Assembly: GCF_029212575.1 (NCBI RefSeq)
Contig: NZ_JARGPK010000036.1
Coordinates: 27,901 to 91,900 of the forward strand
Direction of reading: 5' to 3'
Origin: Antarcticimicrobium sp.
GTDB taxonomy: Bacteria; Pseudomonadota; Alphaproteobacteria; Rhodobacterales; Rhodobacteraceae
Length of the DNA stretch: 64,000 bases
Shown one piece after another: positions 1 to 9,487 of the stretch. Below the pieces are notes generated by a model. It saw nothing but the letters and a program-made list of their open reading frames with translations. It made no database searches and was not told the origin of the DNA. Made by a program: the position numbers and the translations under genes. Positions within the stretch are counted from its first letter, which is position 1. Each line of letters starts with the position of its first letter.

Positions 1-1212
1 GCAGGCGGTGCAGCCGGTATCATAGAACAGGCGCTTGCCACGCAGCACCTGCGGGTCGCCCGGATCGCGGCGGGCGGGCACCGAGAGGTTGCGGGTGTAG
101 CGGGTGACGAGATCGAGGCCGGTGTCGTCCACCTCGAACACCCGCGCGTCGCCGTCGCCGTGCGGGGCGGCGCGGCAGGCGGTTTGCGCGGTGGTACAAT
201 CGCCCCAGCCCGCCGGGACAAGAGGGGTGGAAAGGCCGATGTCGTCGGCAAAGGCGCGCGCGCTTTGGTCGCGCAGGGTGGGCTGGGCGGCCTTGCGTCC
301 GAACCGGCCCAGCATCGGGCGCTGGTGCGTCATCGACCAGGTGATATTGGCGCGCCCCGAGATGCCGTTACCGTCGCGGTCGTCGGGATCGGTGCCGGCG
401 AGGATCTCTTGCGCCGGGATCGCCTCCAACAGGCCCAGGCCGATCATCTGCGGCGCGGTGCGGGCGCTGATCCGGGTTGCGGGGTCGAGCGGGCCGTGGG
501 CAAGGTCGTTCAGCCGATAGCGCGGGGCGTGGAGCGTTGCGCTCCCGCCACCCGAGAGCGGGATCTCGATCGCGTCATGGTCGATCGTGAGGCGGTATTC
601 GGGCATGAGGCCGGGCAAGGCGCGGGTCTGCAACTGCCGCCCATAGACCGGGTCGGGGGCGGCGAAATGGTATCCCGGAATCTCGGCCATCGGCCCCGCC
701 GCCGCGCCCGGTTGCGACAGGTGCAGGACCAACCCGACGGGCGCCTCGCCCGGTGTGGGCGGGTGGCCGCGCCCGTCGCGGATGTGGCAGCTTTGGCAGG
801 CCCGCGCGTTGTAGAGCGGCCCGAGACCGTCGGAGGCCAGCGTCGAGGAGGGCGACGACACCCAGAGCTTTTCGAACAGCGCCTTGCCGGTGCGGAAATC
901 AAGCTCCTCCTCGAAATCGAGCGTGGTGTCGGGCTGGGCAAAGGCCTGTTTGTCGGCGCGCTGCACGGTGCCGACGCCGGCGAGCCTGGCCTCGAAGGGT
1001 TCGGGGGTGGAGAAATCCCGCGCCGGGCGGACCGCACGGGCGGCGCGCAGCGCCTGCGCCGCGCTGGGGGGCGCGGGTGCGAGATGCGGATCTTCGGTGT
1101 TGCCGGTCAGACCGGAGGAAGAGGCCGCCAGCCCGATCAGCGACAGACCCGCCAGCCCCCAGAGACGGCGCGTGGCGGGCGGACCCTTGTAACGCCACAT
1201 GATTTTCAGCAT
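1..1212 (-). CDS. Di-heme oxidoreductase (DUF1111 family), 3' end outside the window
   Basis: The protein enters from the left edge, so only the first 404 codons are visible. After an N-terminal hydrophobic stretch it carries a c-type heme motif CQSCH in a context typical of DUF1111 (di-heme 'thiol oxidoreductase') proteins. A second motif begins at the very edge as CTAC, with its His lying outside. Two hemes imply periplasmic electron transfer. The start at 1212 is preferred because AGAGG lies just upstream; an in-frame ATG at 1200 is the alternative. It is the last visible gene of the imelysin operon, and this family commonly accompanies imelysins in iron-regulated clusters. Its substrate is not known from the sequence. 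Confidence 0.85.
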   Translation of the reverse strand, partial: MLKIMWRYKGPPATRRLWGLAGLSLIGLAASSSGLTGNTEDPHLAPAPPSAAQALRAARAVRPARDFSTPEPFEARLAGVGTVQRADKQAFAQPDTTLDFEEELDFRTGKALFEKLWVSSPSSTLASDGLGPLYNARACQSCHIRDGRGHPPTPGEAPVGLVLHLSQPGAAAGPMAEIPGYHFAAPDPVYGRQLQTRALPGLMPEYRLTIDHDAIEIPLSGGGSATLHAPRYRLNDLAHGPLDPATRISARTAPQMIGLGLLEAIPAQEILAGTDPDDRDGNGISGRANITWSMTHQRPMLGRFGRKAAQPTLRDQSARAFADDIGLSTPLVPAGWGDCTTAQTACRAAPHGDGDARVFEVDDTGLDLVTRYTRNLSVPARRDPGDPQVLRGKRLFYDTGCTAC

Positions 1213-1324
1213 AGCTGCCTCTTTCAGCGAGGGGCGCCCTCTGCCCCAAGATGTCCTGCGGTGCAGGGTGCACCGGGGACGGACCGGGATCAAAGGCCAA
1301 TGTCCCCGGCCCGCCGTGGTTGTC

Positions 1325-2335
1325 CTAGCCGCCCAGCGGGATCACCAGGTTCACACCGAACATGGTGTCCTCGGTGCCGGCATCATCGACCCGGGCCAGC
1401 GCGCCGTCCAGGGTCATGCCGTTGGCCAGTTCGTATTCGGCCCCGACCGAGATCAGGTCGGTGCGCCCGGCGCTGGACAGGTCGCGCATGGCGTAGGTGC
1501 CCGACAGGGTCAGCTGGCCGATGGCATAGGCCGCGTTCAGCGTGGCATAGGTGGCGTCATCCGCAGTGCCGCCGTAGCCGTCAAAGGTCGCCACCTCGCC
1601 AAAGAGGTCGAGCCCGTTGCCCAGCGAATGACCCAGACCGGCGACGATGCCGGTCTCGTCGCTGACGTCGCCCAGCCCGGCCGAGAGATAGCGCAGGCCG
1701 ACATAGCCAAAGGTGTCGTTCCATTCGTTGGACCATTGCAGCGCGGCATTGTTCAACTCTCCGGTGTTGCCGGCGCCGCCGAGGGTGGTGGAATTGCGGC
1801 CCCGGTTGAAGCCGACAGAATCGCTCAGCCCGGTGTCGTCGGCATAGAACACACCCAGCGCCAGCGTGCCTGCGGCGCCGAGATCAACCTCGGCCAGGGC
1901 GCCGATCTGTTCGGCCAGTTCGTAATCCTCGGCCAGCGCCGCGCCATAGAACCCGGCGGCCGCGTCCCATGCGGTGCCGAAGGCCGGCGAGACTTTGCCG
2001 ATCCGGAAGGTGGCCGCGCCGGTTTCGAACTGCAGGCCAAACTCGTGGAAATAAAAGCCGTATCCGGTGTTGCCACCGGCGTCCTCAAGCTCTTCGAAGG
2101 TCAGCCCGCCGAAGATCGACAGGCTGTTGGTCAGGGCAAAACCGCCGTTGAATTCGCCGCTGGCATAGGCGCTGTCGCCCTCGTTGGCGGGCAGGGTCGA
2201 GTCGAAGGTGGATTCGTAGCCGATCTCGACCTCGCCCTCCCAGGTGAAGCGGCTGGCCTGCTGCGCCATCACGGAGGGCGCGCACAGGAGTATCGGCGCG
2301 CCGAGGGCCAGCGCCGCAGTCAGGGTCTTACTCAT
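1325..2335 (-). CDS. Porin-like outer-membrane beta-barrel protein
   Basis: This 336-residue protein starts with a clear signal peptide (cleavage after VMA, about residue 24). The rest alternates aromatic and small residues in short strands rich in Gly, Asp and Thr, with stretches such as GEVEIGYEST and VSVGAEYELANGM-like hairpins, as in alphaproteobacterial porins. It probably forms an outer-membrane channel. The chain ends in PLGG and not in the usual terminal Phe, so it could instead be a periplasmic or atypical barrel protein. It lies between the imelysin and di-heme genes on the same strand, with gaps of 67 and 112 bp, so it is probably co-expressed under iron control. Nothing in the sequence shows what it transports. 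Confidence 0.75.
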   Translation of the reverse strand: MSKTLTAALALGAPILLCAPSVMAQQASRFTWEGEVEIGYESTFDSTLPANEGDSAYASGEFNGGFALTNSLSIFGGLTFEELEDAGGNTGYGFYFHEFGLQFETGAATFRIGKVSPAFGTAWDAAAGFYGAALAEDYELAEQIGALAEVDLGAAGTLALGVFYADDTGLSDSVGFNRGRNSTTLGGAGNTGELNNAALQWSNEWNDTFGYVGLRYLSAGLGDVSDETGIVAGLGHSLGNGLDLFGEVATFDGYGGTADDATYATLNAAYAIGQLTLSGTYAMRDLSSAGRTDLISVGAEYELANGMTLDGALARVDDAGTEDTMFGVNLVIPLGG

Positions 2336-2402
2336 GTCTTGGTCTTTCTTGGAGAGCAAGGCCGGGCTGGCGCGGGCGCGGGCTGGGCCGGATTGGGTGG
2401 GG

Positions 2403-3665
2403 TTACTGGAACACGGCGGTGGGGTTATCCAGGCTGTCGGAGCCTTCAAATTCCGCCTGGTCGATGTCGAGCGTGGCGACAATCCGCTCGATGGTCCTGG
2501 TCTGGTCGATCAGCGCATCGACGCCGCCCATCACCAGGGCCTCGCCCGCCGCGTTGCCGCGCGCCAGCATCTGGTCATAGGCGAGCCCCGCCTCGGCGGC
2601 GATCTTGATGCGGCCCAGTGCGTCCATCGTCGCGGTCAGCTTGGCGCGCATCTCGGCGTCCAGTGCCGGGTTCGCCTCGGCCACCAGATCGGAGAGCGAG
2701 GGGCCGGAGACCAGCGAGCCGTCGGCCCGCACATATTGGCCCAGATAGACGTTCTGGATGCCTTTGCCGTCGTAGAAATGGCTGTTGTGGGTGTTGTCCG
2801 AGAAACAGTCGTGCTCTTCCTCCGGGTCGTTCAGCATCAGGCCCAGCCGCATCCGTTCACCCGCCTGTTCACCGTAGGACAGGCTGCCCATGCCGGTGAG
2901 CATGGCAGAGATCCCGGCGCTCTCGTCCTGTTCCAGCGTGCCGCGGGCGGCGCCGCCCTCGGCCCATTGCGCCGCCATCCAGTCGAGGTCGCTGACCAGC
3001 AGGTCGGTCGCCGCCTTGAGGTATTGGCCGCGGCGGTCGCAGTTGCCGTTGGTGCAGGCCCCGCCCCTGGCGTAATCGGTCCAGGGGCGCATGCCGGCGC
3101 CGGGTCCGGTGCCGTTCAGATCCTGCCCCCAAAGCAGGAAGTCGATGGCGTGATAGCCGGAGGCGACGTTGGCCTCGATCCCGTCGGCCTCGTGCAGGGT
3201 GGTTTCGATCAGCGCCGGGGTGATCCGGGTGGCATCCACTTCGGTGCCGCCGATGGAAAGCCGGGGCTGCGCAACTACGTACAGCGCCGCCAAGGGGTTC
3301 TCGTCGGAGGCGCCACCATAGGCGGCATCGACATAGTCGATCAGCCCCTCGTCCAGCGGCCAGGCGTTCACCTTGCCCTCCCACTCATCGACGATGGGGT
3401 TGCCAAAGCGGAACACCTCGGTCTGCTGATAGGGCACGCGGGCGGCGCGCCACGCGGCGCGGGCGGCGGCCAGGTTTTCCGCAGACGGGGCGGCGATCAG
3501 CGCATCGACGGCGGCCAGCAGGCGGCGCGCGGTGAGCGCGCTGTCGCCATAGGCGGCCTCGGCGATGTCGGCGTAGGTATCGATCACCTCGGGTTTTTCG
3601 ACGGCATGGGCGGCGGTACTGGTGAATCCGGCAAGCAGCGTCGCGCACAGCAGTTTGGTTTTCAT
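2403..3665 (-). CDS. Imelysin family protein (M75 peptidase-like, iron-regulated)
   Basis: This 420-residue exported protein has a signal peptide ending near residue 21. Around residue 170 it carries the imelysin signature GYHAIDFLLWGQD; the family's GxHxxE is GxHxxD here. Imelysins are periplasmic or surface proteins tied to iron uptake; some were described as peptidases, but the catalytic role is doubtful for most members. The start at 3665 has AGAGGA upstream, and an ATGA overlap couples it to the small Cys-rich gene before it. Downstream are the porin-like and di-heme genes. The upstream promoter contains an iron-response box, which supports induction by iron limitation. The Glu-to-Asp change may alter metal binding. 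Confidence 0.9.
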   Translation of the reverse strand: MKTKLLCATLLAGFTSTAAHAVEKPEVIDTYADIAEAAYGDSALTARRLLAAVDALIAAPSAENLAAARAAWRAARVPYQQTEVFRFGNPIVDEWEGKVNAWPLDEGLIDYVDAAYGGASDENPLAALYVVAQPRLSIGGTEVDATRITPALIETTLHEADGIEANVASGYHAIDFLLWGQDLNGTGPGAGMRPWTDYARGGACTNGNCDRRGQYLKAATDLLVSDLDWMAAQWAEGGAARGTLEQDESAGISAMLTGMGSLSYGEQAGERMRLGLMLNDPEEEHDCFSDNTHNSHFYDGKGIQNVYLGQYVRADGSLVSGPSLSDLVAEANPALDAEMRAKLTATMDALGRIKIAAEAGLAYDQMLARGNAAGEALVMGGVDALIDQTRTIERIVATLDIDQAEFEGSDSLDNPTAVFQ

Positions 3666-3874
3666 GTCACATGTCCTCTGGTTCGGTTTTCCGGGGCCCG
3701 ATCCGGCGCGTCGTGGCGCGGATGTGCGCAGCTGTGCAGGTCGTCCAGCCAATCAAGCTGGAAACAGCCCCCCTCGCCGCAGGTTTCCATCAGCGCGCAC
3801 CACTCGGCGCAGCACAGCGCCGGCGGCGCGGCCGGAATCGACGGCATTGACGGAAGATCGGTTTCACACGGCAT
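3662..3874 (-). CDS. Small cysteine-rich protein preceding imelysin
   Basis: This is a 70-residue reading frame with seven cysteines, including CCAEWC and a CGEGGC stretch, and no signal peptide or membrane segment. No family was recognised. Three things support it as real: a strong ribosome binding site (AAAGGGG) at the right distance from the ATG at 3874, a 4-base ATGA overlap with the imelysin start, and its position directly behind the iron-responsive promoter. The cysteine pattern suggests metal or Fe-S binding, or a short regulatory peptide whose translation is coupled to imelysin. Both are inferences. It could also be a chance frame in the leader. Confidence 0.55.
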   Translation of the reverse strand: MPCETDLPSMPSIPAAPPALCCAEWCALMETCGEGGCFQLDWLDDLHSCAHPRHDAPDRAPENRTRGHVT

Positions 3875-3934
3875 CGAAGGCCCCTTTGAGATGGAATGCG
3901 GGCTTCCATGTCGGGGACAGGGTGGCTGTGCGCG

Positions 3935-3966
3935 TTATAACTGAGTGATTAAGTCAGAATTGTCAA
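3935..3966 (-). promoter_or_regulatory. Promoter with embedded iron-response (RirA/IRO-type) box
   Basis: Read on the minus strand, TTGACA (3966-3961) is followed 18 bases later by AGTTAT (3942-3937), or 20 bases later by TTATAA (3940-3935), a sigma-70-like arrangement. The spacer holds the palindromic box TGA-N9-TCA at 3942-3956, the published core of the alphaproteobacterial IRO box bound by RirA. A repressor there would block the promoter when iron is sufficient. The genes downstream (Cys-rich protein, imelysin, porin, di-heme protein) fit iron control. Confidence 0.6.
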
Positions 3967-4054
3967 CGGGTGCGTTTGTTGGTTTTGCCGTGCAATGTGA
4001 CAGAGTGCGGCGACCGGCGGCGCTTCGCGCCTTGAGCCCGGACGAGAATGGGGC

Positions 4055-4072
4055 GCCGGGCTGAAGCCCGGC
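4055..4072. repeat. REP-like hairpin with CCTACGG foot
   Basis: A perfect 8-bp inverted repeat (GCCGGGCT / AGCCCGGC) with a two-base loop is followed by CTACGG. On the minus strand this reads CCGTAGG then hairpin, the same layout as the elements at 20539-20618 and 21151-21228 but with different stem bases. A second palindrome, CCGCATATGCGG, lies at 4090-4101 just after the ThDP gene stop. No T-run follows, so a terminator role is uncertain. The 228 bases from 3875 to 4102 hold this repeat and the iron promoter and no gene. Confidence 0.5.
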
Positions 4073-4102
4073 CTACGGCGGGCTGTTTTCCGCATATGCG
4101 GT

Positions 4103-5647
4103 CTACATCACCGCTTCGATCAGCACCGGACCGGAGGTGGCGAGCCCATCCTCCAGCGCAAGCGCGAAGGCGGCGGTATCCTCCACCCGGGTGGCCTCAA
4201 CCCCCATGCCGCGAGCCATGTCGACCCAGCCCAGCGTCGGCCGGTCCAGCGACAGCATGTCGATGGCACGCGGGCCGGGGTTCTGCACCCCGACATTGGT
4301 CAGCTCGCCGCGCAGGATCTGGTAGGACCGGTTGGCGAAGATCACCACGGTAACATCCAGCCCCTCGCGCGCCAGCGTCCAGAGCGCCTGCAGCGTATAC
4401 ATCGCGCTGCCGTCGCCGATCAGCGCCAGCACCTTGCGGCCGGGCCGGGCGATGGCGGCGCCGATCGAGACCGGCAGGCCGTAACCGATGGAGCCGCCGC
4501 AGTTGTTCAGCCAGTCATGCGGCGGCGCGCCCGCCGTGGCCGGGCCAAAGCCGCGCCCGGTGGTCACCGATTCGTCCACCACGATGGCGTTTTCCGGGAT
4601 CGCGCGGGCGATCACCGGCGCGATGCTGTCCGGGGTGAGCGGACCGAGGGGGGGAAGGTCGGGCAGTTTCGGTCGTGCCAGCCGCGCGGCGGCGCCCCCT
4701 GCCCCGGCGGCCTGGACCAGCGCGTCGAGCGTGGCGGGCAGGTCATCGCCCGCCCCGGCCAGCTCGAGGATCTCGGCCTCGGGGTGGGTCAGCCGCGCCG
4801 GTTTGCCCGGATAGGCGAAAAAGCCGATCGGCGCGCGGGCGCCCAGCAGGACGATGCGGCGGTAGGGCGCCAGCGCCTCCATCGCCAGGTCGATGGGATA
4901 GGGGATCTTTGCCACCGGCACCCGGCCCGCGCCGCGTGCGGTGCGGGCGCTGGCCCATTCGGCCATCAGCCCGCAACCGGTTTTCGCGGCGATCCGACCG
5001 GCCATCTCCAGCGCCCCGGCCGCCATCGCGCCGCCACCCAGCAGCAGCAGGCTGTCGGGCCCGGTCAGTATCTGCGCCGCCTGCTCGATCCGCGCGTCGC
5101 CGGGCCGTTTCGGCGCGGCGGGCGCCAGCCGGTCGGCCACCACGCCGCCCATCGTCCAGGCGGTATCGCCCGGCAGGATCAGGCTGGCCACCTGGCCCGG
5201 CGCGGTGCAGGCCGCGCGCACCGCTCGGGCGGCGTCGAAGCCCACGTCGGCGGCGGAGGACGAGGAGCGCACCCAATGCGACATGGGGCGCGCGATCCCC
5301 TCGATATCCGAGGTCAGCGGCGCGTCCAGCGCGATATGGCTCGAGGCATGTTCGCCGACGATATTGACCACGCCGGATCCGGCCTTTTTCGCGTTGTGCA
5401 GGTTGGCCAGCCCGTTGGCGAGGCCGGGGCCGAGGTGCAACAGGGTCGAGGCGGGCTTGCGCGCCATCCGCCAGTAGCCGTCGGCGGCGCCGGTCGCCAC
5501 CCCTTCGAACAGCGCCAGAACCGAGCGCATGCCCGGAACGTGGTCGAGCGCAGCGACGAAATGCATCTCGGAGGTGCCGGGATTGGTGAAACAGATCTCG
5601 ACCTCGCTGGCCAGAAGGCTGCGCACCAGGCTTTCGGCACCGTTCAT
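4103..5647 (-). CDS. ThDP-dependent enzyme (acetolactate synthase / benzoylformate decarboxylase-like)
   Basis: This 514-residue protein has the three-domain layout of ThDP enzymes: an N-terminal pyrimidine-binding domain with the cofactor-activating Glu in FEGVATGAADGYWRM (about residue 49), a middle domain, and a C-terminal domain with the ThDP/Mg motif beginning GDGSAMYTLQALW near residue 410. The length is slightly short for acetolactate synthase and close to benzoylformate decarboxylase. It is the last gene of the ligA-ligB-ligC operon, 98 bp after ligC, so it probably acts on a 2-oxo acid linked to aromatic breakdown, or less likely makes acetolactate. Substrate prediction from sequence is unreliable here. 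GGAGAGA precedes the start. Confidence 0.75.
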   Translation of the reverse strand: MNGAESLVRSLLASEVEICFTNPGTSEMHFVAALDHVPGMRSVLALFEGVATGAADGYWRMARKPASTLLHLGPGLANGLANLHNAKKAGSGVVNIVGEHASSHIALDAPLTSDIEGIARPMSHWVRSSSSAADVGFDAARAVRAACTAPGQVASLILPGDTAWTMGGVVADRLAPAAPKRPGDARIEQAAQILTGPDSLLLLGGGAMAAGALEMAGRIAAKTGCGLMAEWASARTARGAGRVPVAKIPYPIDLAMEALAPYRRIVLLGARAPIGFFAYPGKPARLTHPEAEILELAGAGDDLPATLDALVQAAGAGGAAARLARPKLPDLPPLGPLTPDSIAPVIARAIPENAIVVDESVTTGRGFGPATAGAPPHDWLNNCGGSIGYGLPVSIGAAIARPGRKVLALIGDGSAMYTLQALWTLAREGLDVTVVIFANRSYQILRGELTNVGVQNPGPRAIDMLSLDRPTLGWVDMARGMGVEATRVEDTAAFALALEDGLATSGPVLIEAVM

Positions 5648-5745
5648 CGGGTCTCTCCGGATCTATGGACATGAAAAGGGCGGGGACCGGTTGGTCTCCG
5701 CCGCTCACCTTTCCATGCCGCCGCGCGGGGCACCAGCCAAGAATT

Positions 5746-6687
5746 CTAGAGGCCGCGTTCGATCCGGTCCAGCGTCTCCATCGCGGGCAGGGTCTGGGCA
5801 ACCGAGGCGTTGGGTTCGCGCCCCTCGCGGATCGCGGCGACAAATTCGCGGTCGATCAACTCGATCCCGTTGTTCGAGACCGTCACGCCGCTCAGGTCGA
5901 TCTGGTTTTCGTTGCCGTCAAACAGATCGTCATAGCGCGCCAGATAGGTGCCGTTGTCGCAGATATAGCGGAAGAAGGTGCCGAACGGCCCGTCGTTGTT
6001 GAACGACAGCGACAGGGTGCAGATCGCGCCCGAGGGGGTCTTCATGCCGATGCTCATGTCCATGGCGATGTTCAGATCGGGGTGCAGCGGCCCCTGCAGG
6101 CCAAAGGCCTCGGACGCGGTCTCGCCGGTCTGATACTGGAACAGGTCGACGGTGTGACAGGCGTGGTGCCACAGCAGATGGTCGGTCCAGCTGCGCGGCT
6201 CGCCCTTGGCGTTGGTGTTGGTGCGGCGGAAGAAATAGGTCTGAACGTCCATCTGCTGGATCTTCAGCTCTCCGGCCATGACCCTGTTGTGGATCCACTG
6301 GTGCGAGGGGTTGAAGCGGCGGACCTGACCGGCCATGGCGGTCAGCCCGGTTTCGCGCTGCTTGGCCACCACCGCCTGGCTGTCGGCGAGGCTGTCGGCC
6401 ATCGGAATCTCGACCAGAACATGCTTGCCCGCCTCCATGCACTGGATCGCCTGGGCGGCGTGCATCTGCGTCGGGGTGGACAGGATCACCGCATCGACAT
6501 CCTCGCGCGCAAGGCAGTCGGCCAGGTTGTCGGCGGCATGGCCGATGCCGCGTTCGGCGGCGAAGGCCTCGATCTTGGCCCTGGTCGGCCCCATCACCGA
6601 GGTCACCTCGACCTCGTCGATGTTGGCCAGCGCATCCAGATGCTTGATGCCAAAGGCGCCATAGGCGCCGGCGACGCAAATTCTCAT
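5746..6687 (-). CDS. ligC: 4-carboxy-2-hydroxymuconate-6-semialdehyde dehydrogenase (LigC type)
   Basis: This is a 313-residue Gfo/Idh/MocA oxidoreductase with the N-terminal NAD(P) fold starting VAGAYGAFGIKH and the EIPMADS segment, which matches the usual EKP position of this superfamily. Family members in protocatechuate clusters oxidise the hemiacetal of 4-carboxy-2-hydroxymuconate semialdehyde to 2-pyrone-4,6-dicarboxylate, the step after LigAB. The assignment rests on the fold and on the position 24 bp after ligB. A strong ribosome binding site (GGAGGAATTG) fixes the start at 6687. It is expected to be cytoplasmic. An unrelated sugar dehydrogenase is possible but unlikely in this context. 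Confidence 0.88.
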   Translation of the reverse strand: MRICVAGAYGAFGIKHLDALANIDEVEVTSVMGPTRAKIEAFAAERGIGHAADNLADCLAREDVDAVILSTPTQMHAAQAIQCMEAGKHVLVEIPMADSLADSQAVVAKQRETGLTAMAGQVRRFNPSHQWIHNRVMAGELKIQQMDVQTYFFRRTNTNAKGEPRSWTDHLLWHHACHTVDLFQYQTGETASEAFGLQGPLHPDLNIAMDMSIGMKTPSGAICTLSLSFNNDGPFGTFFRYICDNGTYLARYDDLFDGNENQIDLSGVTVSNNGIELIDREFVAAIREGREPNASVAQTLPAMETLDRIERGL

Positions 6688-6711
6688 CTCAATTCCTCCG
6701 ATAGCCTCGGT

Positions 6712-7964
<1,253 letters not shown>

Positions 7965-8136
7965 CTGCCACTCCCTCCGGCACGCGGACGGCCTGTCCGC
8001 CCCGCCCTTCACTCTAGCGCGCCGGACCCGGAATCGCACCCGGTCCGGCGGCAGCTTCCGCCCTGACCTATCAGCCGCGCGCCCGGGGCAGAAATTCTTT
8101 GCCGCCAGATTTCATTCGTTTCTGTTATAGCGGCCC

Positions 8137-9348
8137 CTATGCCACCTGTTTGCGGATCAGATCGAGAAACCGCGCCTGGGTCGGCGTCGGACGCCAGTTG
8201 GCCCTGTATGTCAGGCCGATGGGGCGGGCGCTGTCGCCCAGGTCGATGGGCAGCGGCGCCATGATGCCGTATTGCTGCTCGACCACGATCTGCTTGTGCG
8301 ACATGATGGTGATGTAGTCGCCCCGCATCATCAGCCCCCGGACCAGCACCAGCGAATTGGCCACCACCCGCACCGGCGTGTCGGGCAATTGCGGGATGCG
8401 CAGGCTTTCATAGAGATAGCTGCCGGTGGGCGTCGGCTGGGGCGGCGCGATCCAGGGATAGGCCAGGGTATCCTCGAGCGTGAGGTTCGGCTTGCTCGCC
8501 AGCGGATGGGCGCGCGCGGCGACCACCGAGAGCGTATCCGAAAACAGCGGCTCCTGCACCACGTCGTCGGCCGGTGCCGGATCGCGCAGGGCGCCGATCA
8601 GCAGGTCAAGCTCGCCAAAGCGCAGGTCGCGCAGCAGGGTGCCATAGGGGCCGTCCACGCAGTGCAGTTGCAGCTGCCCCTCGCTCTCGCTGAGCAGCTC
8701 GTCGATTGCGGCCGGCAGGATCGCGGTGCGCGACAGCGGCATCGCGCCGACCGCGATCCGGGTGGAGTCGCGGCCGAGGTATTCGCCCACCTCGTAATGC
8801 CCCTGCCGGATCTCGGCCCGGGCCAGCCGCACGTCGTGGGCGAATGCCTCGGCTGCGGGCGTCAGCATCACGCCGCGCCGGACCGGTTCGTAGAACACCA
8901 GACCGGAAAGCCGTTCGAGATCGCGGGCGGCGCGGTGCACGGCAGGTTGCGAGACGCCAAGCTGTTGCGCGGCATGGCTGAAGTTTCCGGTCTGGGCCAC
9001 GGCGGTGAGCGCGCGCAACTGCACCGAGGTGGTCAACCGGTGGAAATCCCGCCGCCCGGCGGGGCCGGGGCGCGGCGCCTTCTTGCGCGCCTGCCGCTCG
9101 CCCTCTTTCAGCAGATCGAGCGCGCGATCGACCCGGCGCAGAAAGATCTCGCCCACCTCGGTCGGGAACATCCCCTCGGGCCGGCGGTCGAACAGGCGCG
9201 CCGACAGCGCCGCCTCCAGCTTGGCCACGGCCTGGGTCACCGCCGGCTGCGACAGGTGGACCGCCGCGGCGGCCAGATTGATGCGGTGCTGCGCCGCCAC
9301 CTCCTGCACCGCCAGAAGGTGGCGCACGTTCGGAAACAGAAAATCCAC
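8137..9348 (-). CDS. LysR-type regulator with two tandem HTH domains
   Basis: This 403-residue regulator is about 100 residues longer than a normal LysR protein. The extra length is a second DNA-binding module. Residues about 5-75 form one LysR winged helix (LAAAAVHLSQPAVTQAVAKL) and residues about 105-170 a second (HAAQQLGVSQPAVHRAARDL). A single LysR effector domain fills the rest. The GTG at 9348 is preferred because GAGGG precedes it and the protein then starts with the usual short lead-in. It lies between the ligABC operon and the divergent ligI operon, so it very probably senses an aromatic acid or ring-cleavage product. Two HTH units could let one subunit contact both half-sites or two operators. 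Confidence 0.88.
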   Translation of the reverse strand: MDFLFPNVRHLLAVQEVAAQHRINLAAAAVHLSQPAVTQAVAKLEAALSARLFDRRPEGMFPTEVGEIFLRRVDRALDLLKEGERQARKKAPRPGPAGRRDFHRLTTSVQLRALTAVAQTGNFSHAAQQLGVSQPAVHRAARDLERLSGLVFYEPVRRGVMLTPAAEAFAHDVRLARAEIRQGHYEVGEYLGRDSTRIAVGAMPLSRTAILPAAIDELLSESEGQLQLHCVDGPYGTLLRDLRFGELDLLIGALRDPAPADDVVQEPLFSDTLSVVAARAHPLASKPNLTLEDTLAYPWIAPPQPTPTGSYLYESLRIPQLPDTPVRVVANSLVLVRGLMMRGDYITIMSHKQIVVEQQYGIMAPLPIDLGDSARPIGLTYRANWRPTPTQARFLDLIRKQVA

Positions 9349-9487
9349 GGAATGCCCTCGAAATCCACAACATCTATAACATAAACCAATCCCCGTTTCC
9401 AAGCTTCCAACTGGCGCATCCGGGCCCGGCCAGCCTATTGTCCCGGCAAGCCCGGATGCGGCCCCGAAAGACCAAGGAGAGCGCCAG
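9349..9487. promoter_or_regulatory. Divergent promoter region between the double-HTH LysR gene and ligI
   Basis: The 139-base gap contains an AT-rich patch (about 9364-9392) inside otherwise GC-rich DNA. The patch includes the direct repeat AACAT-N5-AACAT. It is the natural site for the regulator to bind and for both promoters. No -35/-10 pair could be assigned with confidence. Confidence 0.35.

Noticed and set aside
160..1665. 501-codon plus-strand frame at the left end
   Set aside because: It runs opposite the di-heme oxidoreductase, whose heme motif and signal-like start are clear on the minus strand.
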